Translations under genes and position numbers: made by a program
The notes under the pieces: generated by a model
The model's input: the letters and a program-made list of their open reading frames with translations, nothing else
Databases searched by the model: none
Told to the model about the DNA's origin: nothing
Source: UBA7702 sp040776805
GTDB taxonomy: Bacteria; Bacillota; Dehalobacteriia; UBA7702
Assembly: GCA_040776805.1 (NCBI GenBank)
Contig: JAXGZS010000001.1
Location: forward strand, 558,001-622,000
DNA length: 64,000 nucleotides
Direction of reading: 5' to 3'
Shown here: piece after piece, positions 7,318 through 15,339 of the stretch
Layout of the letters: each line of letters opens with the position of its first letter
How positions within the stretch are numbered: the stretch's first letter is position 1

Positions 7318-7563
7318 ATGAAAAAACGCAAATTGCCGCTGGGCAATCGGAATATGATCGGTGCTCGTGTCACTGAAGCCAGGGAGAAGCAAGGCATGAA
7401 ACAGGTTGAGCTGTTATCGAAATTACAAACAGCCGGAATTGATATAAGCATACCGGCTCTTTCCCTTCTGGAGGGGCAAAAACGTCCGGCGTCTGATTTG
7501 GAACTGAACGCCTTGGCTGATATTTTGAATGTAACAGTCGACTGGCTTTTGGGTAGGGAATAA
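7318..7563 (+). CDS. XRE-family regulator of the SLOG cassette
   Basis: 81 residues from ATG 7318, with GCAGGGGTGATG upstream; the frame opens earlier but that part overlaps the operators. The helix-turn-helix MKQVELLSKLQTAGIDISIPALSLLE is followed by a typical LADILNVTVDWLLGRE end. The acidic spacer LQTAGIDIS between helices 2 and 3 is longer than usual and is shared with the dead XRE gene near 28000. It probably represses itself and the divergent SLOG gene. Confidence 0.88.
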   Translation: MKKRKLPLGNRNMIGARVTEAREKQGMKQVELLSKLQTAGIDISIPALSLLEGQKRPASDLELNALADILNVTVDWLLGRE

Positions 7564-7585
7564 AGCCAAACATTTTGGTTTATGA

Positions 7586-7735
7586 TTGGATGGTGAAACA
7601 CTGGCAAAATTTCGTTATGTTTACGGCTATGTAGGGCGTTCCGCCAACAGTCAGATCATTCAGCTGATGCTTAGATTCATCGTGGATGACGAAAAGACAT
7701 ACGGCAAAGTTGAATTACCGGAAGAAACAAAGTAA
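7586..7735 (+). pseudogene. Ribbon-helix-helix protein remnant
   Basis: The 49-codon frame from TTG 7586 matches the protein at 3489-3668 over FRYVYGYVGRSANSQII...ELPEETK. A stop (7583-7585) sits where the N-terminal beta strand (ISIRIDEE) should be, and no ribosome site precedes the TTG. The missing beta strand would prevent dimer DNA binding, so this is most likely a decayed copy. Confidence 0.6.
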
Positions 7736-7736
7736 T

Positions 7737-7762
7737 AAAGGCTTGCGCAATGCAAGCCTTTT
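7737..7762 (+). terminator. Left terminator hairpin flanking repeat copy 1
   Basis: AAAGGCTTGCGCAATGCAAGCCTTTT, directly after the ribbon-helix-helix remnant. An identical 26-base copy in the same orientation lies at 7935-7960, on the other side of the 172-bp repeat. Confidence 0.85.
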
Positions 7763-7934
7763 AGGCCGTCGACAAAGTCTGATACGCGGCGAACGCTTTG
7801 CCCCGCGACAGCTTGAGTACATTCAGGTACACGGCGCAGCCGCAGGCCAAAACGTTCGCCGTGTCTAAGCCTTTCTCGGCAGCCTATCATCCTGTAGCCC
7901 AAAATCCGCTAACGCGCATTTTGTTTACAGTCTG
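7763..7934 (+). repeat. 172-bp terminator-associated repeat, copy 1
   Basis: Begins AGGCCGTCGACAAAG and ends TTTACAGTCTG. It is the same element as 34702-34873 and 49053-49224, each exactly 172 bases, with a longer derivative at 62513-62765. Left end GTCGACAAAGT and the complement of the right end (GTAGACAAAAT) form an imperfect terminal inverted repeat. Internally GAACGCTTTG pairs with CAAAACGTTC around a small GTAC stem with a variable 6-base loop. The minus-strand reading frame seen here is broken in copy 3, so the element is non-coding. Confidence 0.92.
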
Positions 7935-7960
7935 AAAGGCTTGCGCAATGCAAGCCTTTT
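7935..7960 (+). terminator. Right terminator hairpin flanking repeat copy 1
   Basis: Exact direct repeat of 7737-7762. Confidence 0.85.
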
Positions 7961-8192
7961 AAAATTTGTTGATGCCGTAATTTATTGATTAGCGAAAACG
8001 GTTCCTTCGAAGGGTGGTGCCTTGGATGGGGCCATAGATGTTCGCGAAATCAACATCATGATAAATAATGTTTTGCACCGCATATCGTTACCTTAGGCCA
8101 ACGGCGAGACTGCTTCGTGCCTTGTGAAAAGAAGCTCTGATTTACTGCAAAACGGGAAGGTGTGAAAGTAACGATGGAAGCTGATTGCCTTT

Positions 8193-8726
8193 TTAATCCG
8201 CCGTTACTTTTTCATAGGGCCATTGGGTGATTCCGCCGAAGTCGTAAACGTTAGTATATCCCAGTGCGATCAGTTTTCGCGCAGCTTGGGCACTACGGTT
8301 GCCGGAACGGCAGTAAACAAGAATTTCAGCATTGACGTCGGGGAGCAGTGCGGGTTTTGCGTCGGAGATCGTTTCGTTGGGTATCAATATGGAATTTGGT
8401 ATGTGCTCCTGTTCATATTCTTCCTTGGTTCGCACGTCTAAAATAACCACATCGTCACCGCTGTCTATTTTTGCCTTGGCCTCTTTCGCGGTGATCCTTT
8501 CGTAGCTGATATTGCCGGCGCCATCGGTGTTCTCGGGAGCATGCTCCTTTGTGGGGCCGATAAACATATTAGCGACAAGGGCGCCTAAAATAACGCCATA
8601 TATAATTGAAATATATGGGTTTGCGGTAATCGGACATGTGCCGGTGGCACAGCCGATTAATCTGTAAAGCACAAAATACCCGAAAAAACCTCCTGCCAAG
8701 GCTCCTATAATATATTGAATCATCAT
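8193..8726 (-). CDS. Rhodanese with N-terminal DUF6132-like membrane anchor
   Basis: 177 residues from ATG 8726, with GGGAGCGATG upstream; the longer frame to 8786 has no better site. Residues 1-65 contain two membrane segments around GCATGTCPITANP, the pattern of DUF6132. Residues 80-177 are a rhodanese domain with VVILDVRTKEEYEQEHIPNS and the active-site loop YCRSGNRS (catalytic Cys). Single-domain rhodaneses transfer sulfane sulfur; membrane attachment suggests a role near a respiratory or transport protein. It appears monocistronic. Confidence 0.85.
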   Translation of the reverse strand: MMIQYIIGALAGGFFGYFVLYRLIGCATGTCPITANPYISIIYGVILGALVANMFIGPTKEHAPENTDGAGNISYERITAKEAKAKIDSGDDVVILDVRTKEEYEQEHIPNSILIPNETISDAKPALLPDVNAEILVYCRSGNRSAQAARKLIALGYTNVYDFGGITQWPYEKVTAD

Positions 8727-8958
8727 GACATCGCTCCCTTCTTTTTCATCTTTAAGTTCTTCTATTAAAGTATATCGCATATCCATATTTTAATCTGTGA
8801 TCTTGTCACGGATAAAAGATTCGTTGAAATGAAGCCTGATTTTGCGTTTTGGCAAAAGGAAGACATTATTGTCCTCAGATGCCACGGGACGGTGATACCG
8901 CAGAGGGTAGGGGAAGGATGTTCTTTTCCATGCATGATACCGTATTTGCGGTACAAAA

Positions 8959-8997
8959 TACCCCCGCAGCAGTTCGCTGTCGGGGGTCGTTGTTTTT
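8959..8997. terminator. Bidirectional terminator after the Dlt-like operon
   Basis: ACCCCCGCAGCAG TTCG CTGTCGGGGGT with T-rich sequence on both sides. It lies about 100 bases beyond the SGNH gene stop. Confidence 0.75.
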
Positions 8998-9093
8998 AGA
9001 TGGTTTTAAAGAGATAACCAAATTTGTTGAAGCAGAACGTAGTATGTGAAAAGTTGGTGGCAGTCTAATTTTTTTGGTGAACGTTGGCGCCGC

Positions 9094-10629
9094 TCATCTG
9101 CATCCGTCAGATCCTGCGGAAGTATCAAAATTAACGCGATCGATCACGCGGTCTGTCAACTTGCTGAAAACAACAATATTCAGTCCGCGTTGGTTCAATG
9201 AATACTCTTTGCCTGATAGCTTGATGGAAGAATTATCTCCAACATCAAACCCAGCGCTTTCTATATGAAAGTGCTTATCATAGAAGCCATTAGAGGTACT
9301 ATAGGAGAATTCAAGGCTGTCGTGCGCGCATTCCTCATAGACAACCTTGCGGGAATCAATGACAGCAATATAAGAATGGCGGAAGAGATCCGAATTGAAA
9401 TCTGTGTTGAGACCCAATGCATGGAGAGCTTCCTTCTGCTTTTGTGACAGGCCGGCCAAAAAATCATCTTTCGCTGAAATGATAACAACGTAGTCATCAG
9501 AATGAGAAAGATCATCAAGATATTCTTCAAAATTGGTGCAGTCTTTCAAAGCAAGTTGGGCTTGATAGGCATGATAATAATTCATAAAATCCGCATAGCT
9601 CTGGTCAAATGATGTGGAAACTTCTTCGGTGGCATTGAGGTCAAACTTGTAATTTGCCGCCAAAAAAGACGCCACATAGCCGGAGGTTTTATATGAGCCA
9701 AAAATATTTTCATGCACCGTGTCTAAAAAATCTGTTTTAGGATCAAGGATGGTTTCTTTTGCGTTTTCATCGTTCAGATCTAAATACGTTGCGCCATAAG
9801 TGTCGGCAAAAGCCTGCACTTCCATATGCCTTTGCCAGTCCCAGTCAGATATGGGCAGAGACAGCAACAATACTTTAATACCGTTGGCATGGCACGTTTC
9901 GATCATTTTTTCAACATAGGTCGGACTCATCCCGGAAAAGTCGTAGGTTGCGGGAACTTCAAGATTTTCGTTTTCCTCCCTTTGATAGTTCAAAGTAATT
10001 TTATGGTTATTCAAATGAACACAGCTTCCCTTTAAAACATGTTGTTTTGAGAGAAAAGAATCATCGAAATCATTTGAGGTAATGTTATCCCTGCTATGAT
10101 ATAGGATAAAAGGAAAAAGGTACTCGAAAGCACTGCGTGTATCACTGTGTGACGCAATATCACGGGCTGCTTGTAACTTTGTTTTGGAAAGCTTCATGTA
10201 ATCTAAGGCAAGATGAACGACTGCATTGGTATCATCCTCGTCAAAATACTGATGGGGCTGATTAAGGCCGTCTTTCGTCGTGACCCAGCGCGCATGGATA
10301 ATCACCACTTCAGGATGCTGATATTTTAAAGATTCCATCAACAAGTAATAGGCGGCAAGAGGATGTTGCTGCTCTGTTGACAGATTATAAGACGTAATCT
10401 TTTCTTGATTCCATAATACCGCCGGCTGCACACCATTGGAAGTGGTGCTGGTGCCAAAAATAAGGACGTCAAGGCTGTCTTCCGGCTCATTGTAAAATTC
10501 CGCAACGGTAGAAGAATCGCTCCAATCATCGATATAATCAGTCATTTTTACATTGTATATCCTTGCCAGAACAAAAACGATGATCATGATGATGGTTAAA
10601 AAAAGGGTGATTCTGATGAGATGTTTCAA
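9094..10629 (-). CDS. SGNH/DltD-like partner protein of the MBOAT acyltransferase
   Basis: 511 residues. One N-terminal membrane segment (residues 5-25) is followed by an extracytoplasmic domain with the block DVLIFGTSTTSNGVQPAVLW (GxSxTS-type nucleophile region) and PEVVIIHARW, as in AlgX/DltD-type SGNH proteins that work with MBOAT enzymes. A conserved DxxH-type pair is harder to place (candidates near DTVHENIFG). It is the last gene of a four-gene set, 18 bases after the MBOAT gene. The likely role is moving or trimming acyl groups on an extracellular polymer; the identity of the polymer is unknown. Confidence 0.75.
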   Translation of the reverse strand: MKHLIRITLFLTIIMIIVFVLARIYNVKMTDYIDDWSDSSTVAEFYNEPEDSLDVLIFGTSTTSNGVQPAVLWNQEKITSYNLSTEQQHPLAAYYLLMESLKYQHPEVVIIHARWVTTKDGLNQPHQYFDEDDTNAVVHLALDYMKLSKTKLQAARDIASHSDTRSAFEYLFPFILYHSRDNITSNDFDDSFLSKQHVLKGSCVHLNNHKITLNYQREENENLEVPATYDFSGMSPTYVEKMIETCHANGIKVLLLSLPISDWDWQRHMEVQAFADTYGATYLDLNDENAKETILDPKTDFLDTVHENIFGSYKTSGYVASFLAANYKFDLNATEEVSTSFDQSYADFMNYYHAYQAQLALKDCTNFEEYLDDLSHSDDYVVIISAKDDFLAGLSQKQKEALHALGLNTDFNSDLFRHSYIAVIDSRKVVYEECAHDSLEFSYSTSNGFYDKHFHIESAGFDVGDNSSIKLSGKEYSLNQRGLNIVVFSKLTDRVIDRVNFDTSAGSDGCR

Positions 10630-10647
10630 AATCCGTTCTCCTTCCTT

Positions 10648-12237
10648 TTAGAACTGCGCATATATAAAACTTTGAGCGGTATAATTGGGGCCGTAAACAC
10701 CAAATAACAATACGGCAATCACCGCTCCGATGATGATCAGCCATCGAAACCATAAATTTTGCTTGCTTAGAGTGGCGCGGATGCCAAGACCTTTTTCCTG
10801 CAGGATACCGACGACCAACAGAATCAGTATTCCGGCAAACACGATATGGTAATCGGTCTGGCTAAGCCCCAGTTCCAGCATAGTACCGTCGTACAGTGTC
10901 CACGGATCCCAATGGGTCAATGAGGATTTTAGCATGGTAAAACCGCTCATGAACCCGCCGCTTCTGGTGATACAGCGTCCAATGGAAACCAAGAACAGCG
11001 TACGTAATATGCCAAACAGCCGCCAGCTGAAACAATGGCGGTTGATTTTTAATTTATCGGCCATTTTGTTGAACAGCGGATTCAAAAGCTGGGAAAGCGC
11101 GATCAGCAAGCCATAATACAAACCGAAGAACACGAACTTCCACGCGGCGCCGTGCCATACGCCGATCATTAAAAAACAAACCATCGTGGCGATGGAGGGG
11201 GGCAGTACCCGTGCGATATGATTGCCAAACCTCTCTAAGCGACAACTCAGTTTAGACATGGTTTTGGATAATACAATAGGATAGAACACATAGTCCTTTG
11301 CCCAGCTGCCAAGAGTGATATGCCACCGACGCCAAAATTCAGCCACGTTCTGGGCAAAATAAGGACGCTTAAAGTTCTGGGCCATCCGAATGCCCATAAC
11401 CTCGGCGATGCCGCGGGAAATGTCGATGCCACCGGAAAAATCGCAGTAGAGTTGAAGTCCGTATGCCAAAGAGCCGAGGGCATTGACAAAAAAGCCGAAT
11501 TCGCTGCCGCTGTCAAACACCGTTCCCACGAGGGCGGAGAGACGGTCGGCAATCACCAGCTTCTTAAAAAAGCCCCAAAGCACCAGCTGCAGCCCTAATT
11601 TCAAACTGTCAAGGTTGAATTTATGGGAAGCAGTGAGCTGTGCGGCAAGACTGTCGTATCTGCTGATCGGTCCCTGGATCAGCTGCGGAAAAAACGATAC
11701 GAAAAGGGCGAACTTTGCTATATTTTTATCCGGCGCATATTTGCCCCGGTAAACATCGATCATATATCCGGATGATTGAAAGATATAAAAAGAGATGCCC
11801 AATGGCAACAGGAGGTTCAAATGGGGCAGTGCCGCATCGGCAGAAAAAACGGTGAACAGCGCATTCAAATTATTGGCCAAAAAGTCATAGTATTTCAAGA
11901 CGCCCAAAATGCCAAAGTTGAGAATAAGCGCACAAACCAGGACTGCCCTTGTTTTTCTTTTAAACGTTTTTTTTAATTGCTTGCGCCCGTCTTTGTCCAG
12001 TCCTTCTGTGGCCAGGGCAATGCCGAGCTGCGCATTGATTTTCCCCATCACGCTGCCGGCGTAAAAGGTGATCAGCGTAGAGGCGATAAGAAATACGGAC
12101 ATTTGCACGCTTGCAAAGAAGTAGAAAACATAGCTCGCAATCAGAAGTACCATCCATTGGGTCTTTTTCGGTACCACGAAATAGATTAAAAATACGAAAG
12201 TTATAAATAAAATAAAGGTCAGTGAATGATAACCCAT
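10648..12237 (-). CDS. MBOAT family O-acyltransferase (AlgI/DltB-like)
   Basis: 529 residues with about ten to twelve membrane helices. It carries the MBOAT hallmarks FPQLIQGPISRY, DFSGGIDISRGIAEVMG, EFWRRWHITLGSWAKDYVFYPI and the invariant histidine in MIGVWHGAAWKFVFFG. These enzymes carry acyl groups across the membrane to polysaccharides, teichoic acids or alginate. The neighbouring carrier protein and ligase indicate that the donor is a carrier-bound acyl or aminoacyl group, as in the Dlt pathway. The start at ATG 12237 is 37 bases after the carrier gene. Confidence 0.92.
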   Translation of the reverse strand: MGYHSLTFILFITFVFLIYFVVPKKTQWMVLLIASYVFYFFASVQMSVFLIASTLITFYAGSVMGKINAQLGIALATEGLDKDGRKQLKKTFKRKTRAVLVCALILNFGILGVLKYYDFLANNLNALFTVFSADAALPHLNLLLPLGISFYIFQSSGYMIDVYRGKYAPDKNIAKFALFVSFFPQLIQGPISRYDSLAAQLTASHKFNLDSLKLGLQLVLWGFFKKLVIADRLSALVGTVFDSGSEFGFFVNALGSLAYGLQLYCDFSGGIDISRGIAEVMGIRMAQNFKRPYFAQNVAEFWRRWHITLGSWAKDYVFYPIVLSKTMSKLSCRLERFGNHIARVLPPSIATMVCFLMIGVWHGAAWKFVFFGLYYGLLIALSQLLNPLFNKMADKLKINRHCFSWRLFGILRTLFLVSIGRCITRSGGFMSGFTMLKSSLTHWDPWTLYDGTMLELGLSQTDYHIVFAGILILLVVGILQEKGLGIRATLSKQNLWFRWLIIIGAVIAVLLFGVYGPNYTAQSFIYAQF

Positions 12238-12273
12238 CTTACAAACTCCTCATACATAAGTCCGGGAATGGGT

Positions 12274-12507
12274 TTACTCTTCATCCTGTAAACGCTTGAT
12301 CAGTGCAACTATGGCATCTAGGGAATTGAAATTAGCAGGTACCAGATCCTCTACAGTGATCTCCACGTCGAATGTTTTGCCGATTTCACTCACCAAAAAA
12401 ATAACGTCAAAAGAATCCAGTAATTTGTCATCAAAAAGCGTATTGCATGTTTCGAAATCGAGATCTCGATTTAACTTTTTCAGAATATCCAATAATTGTT
12501 CTTTCAT
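12274..12507 (-). CDS. DltC/ACP-type carrier protein
   Basis: 77 residues, acidic, with the phosphopantetheine attachment motif KLLDSFDVIFLVSEIG (Ser in DSFD) and a following VEITVEDLVPANFNSLDAIVALI helix. It is sized and patterned as an acyl/D-alanyl carrier protein. It is placed between the AMP-forming ligase and the MBOAT gene, so it probably receives the activated group from the former and feeds the latter. Confidence 0.88.
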   Translation of the reverse strand: MKEQLLDILKKLNRDLDFETCNTLFDDKLLDSFDVIFLVSEIGKTFDVEITVEDLVPANFNSLDAIVALIKRLQDEE

Positions 12508-12580
12508 TTTTTCCTCATCCTTCCATTAAACTCAAATCTTCCTATGATCCTATGATCCTATCGGTGATTTGTGTTGGTTT

Positions 12581-13987
12581 TTACGGCTGGAAATAACGTC
12601 CCAGCTGCGAATACATCGTTTTTTCCGATTCATTTCTAGGAATGCTGTCCAGGGTTACCACATGAAATACCGCCTGATTAAGCCCGGTTTTTTCAAACAG
12701 CAAATTGCGAATTTTCCGCTCGTTCCCCTGGCCGGCAATGAAAACGTATAAGTGGTCATCCATACCCGTGCAGGCACAATCAAGGGATTCAAAGCAGCTC
12801 ATCACGAGACGCTCCATCTCATCCAGATTGACCCGGTTGCCGAATATCTTCAAAAAACGTTCGTTTCTGCCAACGATGTAGAAATAGCTTTCCTCATCCA
12901 ATTTTGCCAAATCACCGGTTTCCAGCCGCGATCCGCGTTCATCACCTTTTGCGAGATCCGCCCCGGACTCCGCATAGCCCAGCATCACATTATCTCCTTC
13001 GTATATGAGCTTGCCGACAACGTCGGGTTCGGTGATCGTCCCGCCGTCATCACTTATCAGATAAAGTTTTCCGCCGGGGATCGCAATACCGATGCTGCCG
13101 CTTTTTTCTGTGGCTTGATCAGGGGGGAGATAAGCCATCCACGCGGTTGCCTCCGTTGCCCCATACATAATTACAAATCGGACGCCTTTTTCCTTGGCCC
13201 AGCCCGCAAACTTCTGTTGCAGCTCCACGGAAAGTTTCCCCCCGGCCTGGGTTATCGTCCGCAGTGAGGGCAGCTGCTGACCGAAGAAACCCAGCCGGTC
13301 AAGGATGTCATATAAAAAGGGAACACCCCCAAAAGAAGTGGCTTCGTATTCTTTGAAAAAATCCCAAAAAGCTTTTTCGACGACTCCCCTGTCGGTGAGT
13401 AAAATGGTTGCTCCGGCATATAAATGGCTGTTGATAATCGAAAGACCATAGGTATAATGCATGGGCAGCGTCGTAATGGGACGTTCCGTATCATCGAGTG
13501 TAAGGTATTGGGCAATGGCTTTCATGTTGGAACGAAGGTTTCGGAAGCTCTGGCGTACAAGCTTTGGACTGCCCGTGGAACCCGAAGTGGTCATTAGCAG
13601 CGCGAGGTCAGGATGAAGGGGATAACTTTGCCCGCAGTCCGTTTGTATCAGCACATACCCAAAGGACGAGAAAATGACCCTGCCGGACAAGCGGCTCTTC
13701 ATCTTGACGGGAGTCCAAATAAAAGAGGGTTTATATAGATCGATCAACGACCGCAGCAGGGACTCATCAAGATCGCTGCTGAGCAGCAGCGGCACGATCC
13801 CCTGATTTAAGAACCCGACATATCCGGTTACTGAACCGATGCTGTTTGTACATAGAGAGAATACCAGGCAGCGACAGGATATTTTATCAGCAATCTGCCG
13901 GCCAAGTTGGAGCAGTTCGCCATAGGTAACGCTTTCGCCCGTATCCTGTATCAGCGCGGTTTGCTCCGGCTTTTTAAAATCCCACAT
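12581..13987 (-). CDS. AMP-forming acyl/amino acid ligase, DltA-like
   Basis: 468 residues from ATG 13987 (MWDFKKPEQTALI); a TTG at 14017 would add ten residues, but the AAAGGATA site fits better downstream. Adenylation motifs are LLMTTSGSTGSPKLVRQS (A3), MYGATEA (A5), LETGDLA (A7) and GRNERFLKIFGNRVNL (A8). A lysine follows near the C-terminus (NESEKTMYSQL). It activates a carboxylate as an acyl-AMP and should load the carrier protein encoded 73 bases downstream. The substrate (D-alanine, other amino acid or short acyl) cannot be told from sequence. Confidence 0.85.
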   Translation of the reverse strand: MWDFKKPEQTALIQDTGESVTYGELLQLGRQIADKISCRCLVFSLCTNSIGSVTGYVGFLNQGIVPLLLSSDLDESLLRSLIDLYKPSFIWTPVKMKSRLSGRVIFSSFGYVLIQTDCGQSYPLHPDLALLMTTSGSTGSPKLVRQSFRNLRSNMKAIAQYLTLDDTERPITTLPMHYTYGLSIINSHLYAGATILLTDRGVVEKAFWDFFKEYEATSFGGVPFLYDILDRLGFFGQQLPSLRTITQAGGKLSVELQQKFAGWAKEKGVRFVIMYGATEATAWMAYLPPDQATEKSGSIGIAIPGGKLYLISDDGGTITEPDVVGKLIYEGDNVMLGYAESGADLAKGDERGSRLETGDLAKLDEESYFYIVGRNERFLKIFGNRVNLDEMERLVMSCFESLDCACTGMDDHLYVFIAGQGNERKIRNLLFEKTGLNQAVFHVVTLDSIPRNESEKTMYSQLGRYFQP

Positions 13988-14017
13988 CAAGATTGGCAAT
14001 ATCCTTTCAAAAATCAA

Positions 14018-14340
14018 AAATCAAATCGTTATTAAAAAATAACATGAAAACAAGTTGAATGCAACCCGCAACCATTCGTAAAAATGAATAATGATGAAAT
14101 TACCATCATAAATTGCTCATAAAAAAGATGGTACGAAGATAACGTATAATTAATTTCGCAAAATCAATATTAAAAAATGGACTAGTCCAAACCCGTCATG
14201 TAGCAGGCATTCAGTGGGGAGCAAAATGCTATCTCAATATGAAGCACCTTGAAACTCTGGAGTCTCTACAGAATCAGGATGATTTCATGAATTTTGTCAG
14301 CTAAGGAGCAGACACCAAACGGCAGAAATTGATTTTGCGA
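14018..14340. other. Intergenic stretch before the Dlt-like operon
   Basis: AT-rich; it should contain the operon promoter, but I find no well-spaced box pair. A plus-strand open stretch ending at 14304 (about 50 codons, with QTRHVAGIQWGAKCYLNM) looks faintly coding but has no start codon or ribosome site, so it may be a gene scrap. Confidence 0.4.
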
Positions 14341-14382
14341 ACAAAAGCCGCGTTTGGATACTCTTCCAAACACGGCTTTTGT
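14341..14382. terminator. Terminator downstream of the YoaP-like gene
   Basis: ACAAAAGCCGCGTTTGG / CCAAACACGGCTTTTGT hairpin with an 8-base loop. Confidence 0.8.
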
Positions 14383-14384
14383 GT

Positions 14385-14450
14385 ACATGGCGTGCCTGGC
14401 CTTTTGCCTGCGCCTTGCTGTATACGGTTTCTCAACCCACTGTCATCCGG
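14385..14450 (+). repeat. About 65-bp dispersed repeat, copy A
   Basis: Shares GGCCTTTTGC and GTATACGG...TCAAC with 20491-20553 (opposite strand), and GCCTTGCTGTATACGG with 48975-48996. Like the others it touches a terminator. Confidence 0.6.
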
Positions 14451-14478
14451 CCAAAAAATCCGACAAATGCCAGAATTT

Positions 14479-15237
14479 TTATTTTTTCAGTTTCGCGGCA
14501 GTTTTCGCAAACCCCGCCGCGGTCAGCACTTCGTGGGTGACAAACTGCTTGTCGTAAAAGAGGGCAAAGGTCGTATAGGCACAAGGAATCGCCCTGGCTT
14601 CTTTCGGCTTTGTCAGGTGGATCACCTTGAGCGCAACGCCAAGATCCGCGGCTTTGGCCCGCAGCCGCGGCACGGCCTTGGCTGTATGGGGACACTGATT
14701 GGAGTAATAAAGCACAAAGCCGTCGTCCTCCACGGCCGCCGTGGCCAGTTCCGGCAGGAAACGGGGAACCGCGGCGTTTTCTTCTAAGGGGTAATACCAT
14801 AACTCAAAATAAGGCGCGGCTTTGGCCGCCGGCTGAAACCCTTGGGCCAAAAAATCCGCCTTTCGATTGAGGTAGGGCATATCCTCTGCACCCACAAGGG
14901 CGCAGAGGCCTTTTTTATGTTTGATTTTACACTCGGCAATGCATTCCCGCCAAAGGGCTTTTTCGTAGCCTTTATGGCGATATTTTTCGTCGACCCGGAA
15001 ACAATGGATGAACATGTAATCAGGAGCTTCCACGGGACACCAGGCATCGTCCGCTGGAATATATTCCATGATGACTTTACCGTTTTCCGCGCCCTTGCGG
15101 ATCACCAGTCCGTCTTCAAAAACGTTTTTCAGCCACTCCCTTTTTGCCGCGATGCGGCCTTCGTTGTTGCGGTCCCGCAAAACGCAGCAGAGATGCTCTT
15201 TTTCGAAATTCAAATAATCAATTACTTTCGTTTCCAT
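14479..15237 (-). CDS. GNAT acetyltransferase with C-terminal thioredoxin-like (YoaP-type) domain
   Basis: 252 residues, the length of Bacillus YoaP. The N-terminal 130 residues form a GNAT fold (IHCFRVDEKYRHKGYEKALW, which resembles the acetyl-CoA loop). The C-terminal part begins FVLYYSNQCPHTAKAVPRLR, a thioredoxin-like strand with a CPH motif instead of the more usual CPF. The substrate is unknown. It appears monocistronic, ending at the terminator at 14341-14382. Confidence 0.8.
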   Translation of the reverse strand: METKVIDYLNFEKEHLCCVLRDRNNEGRIAAKREWLKNVFEDGLVIRKGAENGKVIMEYIPADDAWCPVEAPDYMFIHCFRVDEKYRHKGYEKALWRECIAECKIKHKKGLCALVGAEDMPYLNRKADFLAQGFQPAAKAAPYFELWYYPLEENAAVPRFLPELATAAVEDDGFVLYYSNQCPHTAKAVPRLRAKAADLGVALKVIHLTKPKEARAIPCAYTTFALFYDKQFVTHEVLTAAGFAKTAAKLKK

Positions 15238-15339
15238 AAAACGCTCCTTATCGGTGGGTCGGAAAGGGACGCGCCGCGATGACCATGAGTCTTAAAACCG
15301 GCAAGCCCTTTTAGCGCGGAAAATAGAAAGGAAATCTTC

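Noticed and set aside
7660..7902. Minus-strand ORF with RLRRVP..TQAVAGQ..RRVSDFVDGL, seen also at 34656-34841 and 62491-62679
   Set aside because: It is simply the translation of the 172-bp repeat. Copy 3 has a stop in this frame and starts are only TTG, so no protein is conserved.
14125..14304. Open stretch ending in a coding-looking MKHLETLESLQNQDDFMN segment
   Set aside because: No start codon or ribosome site, and no recognised relative; possibly a gene scrap, but I cannot support it.
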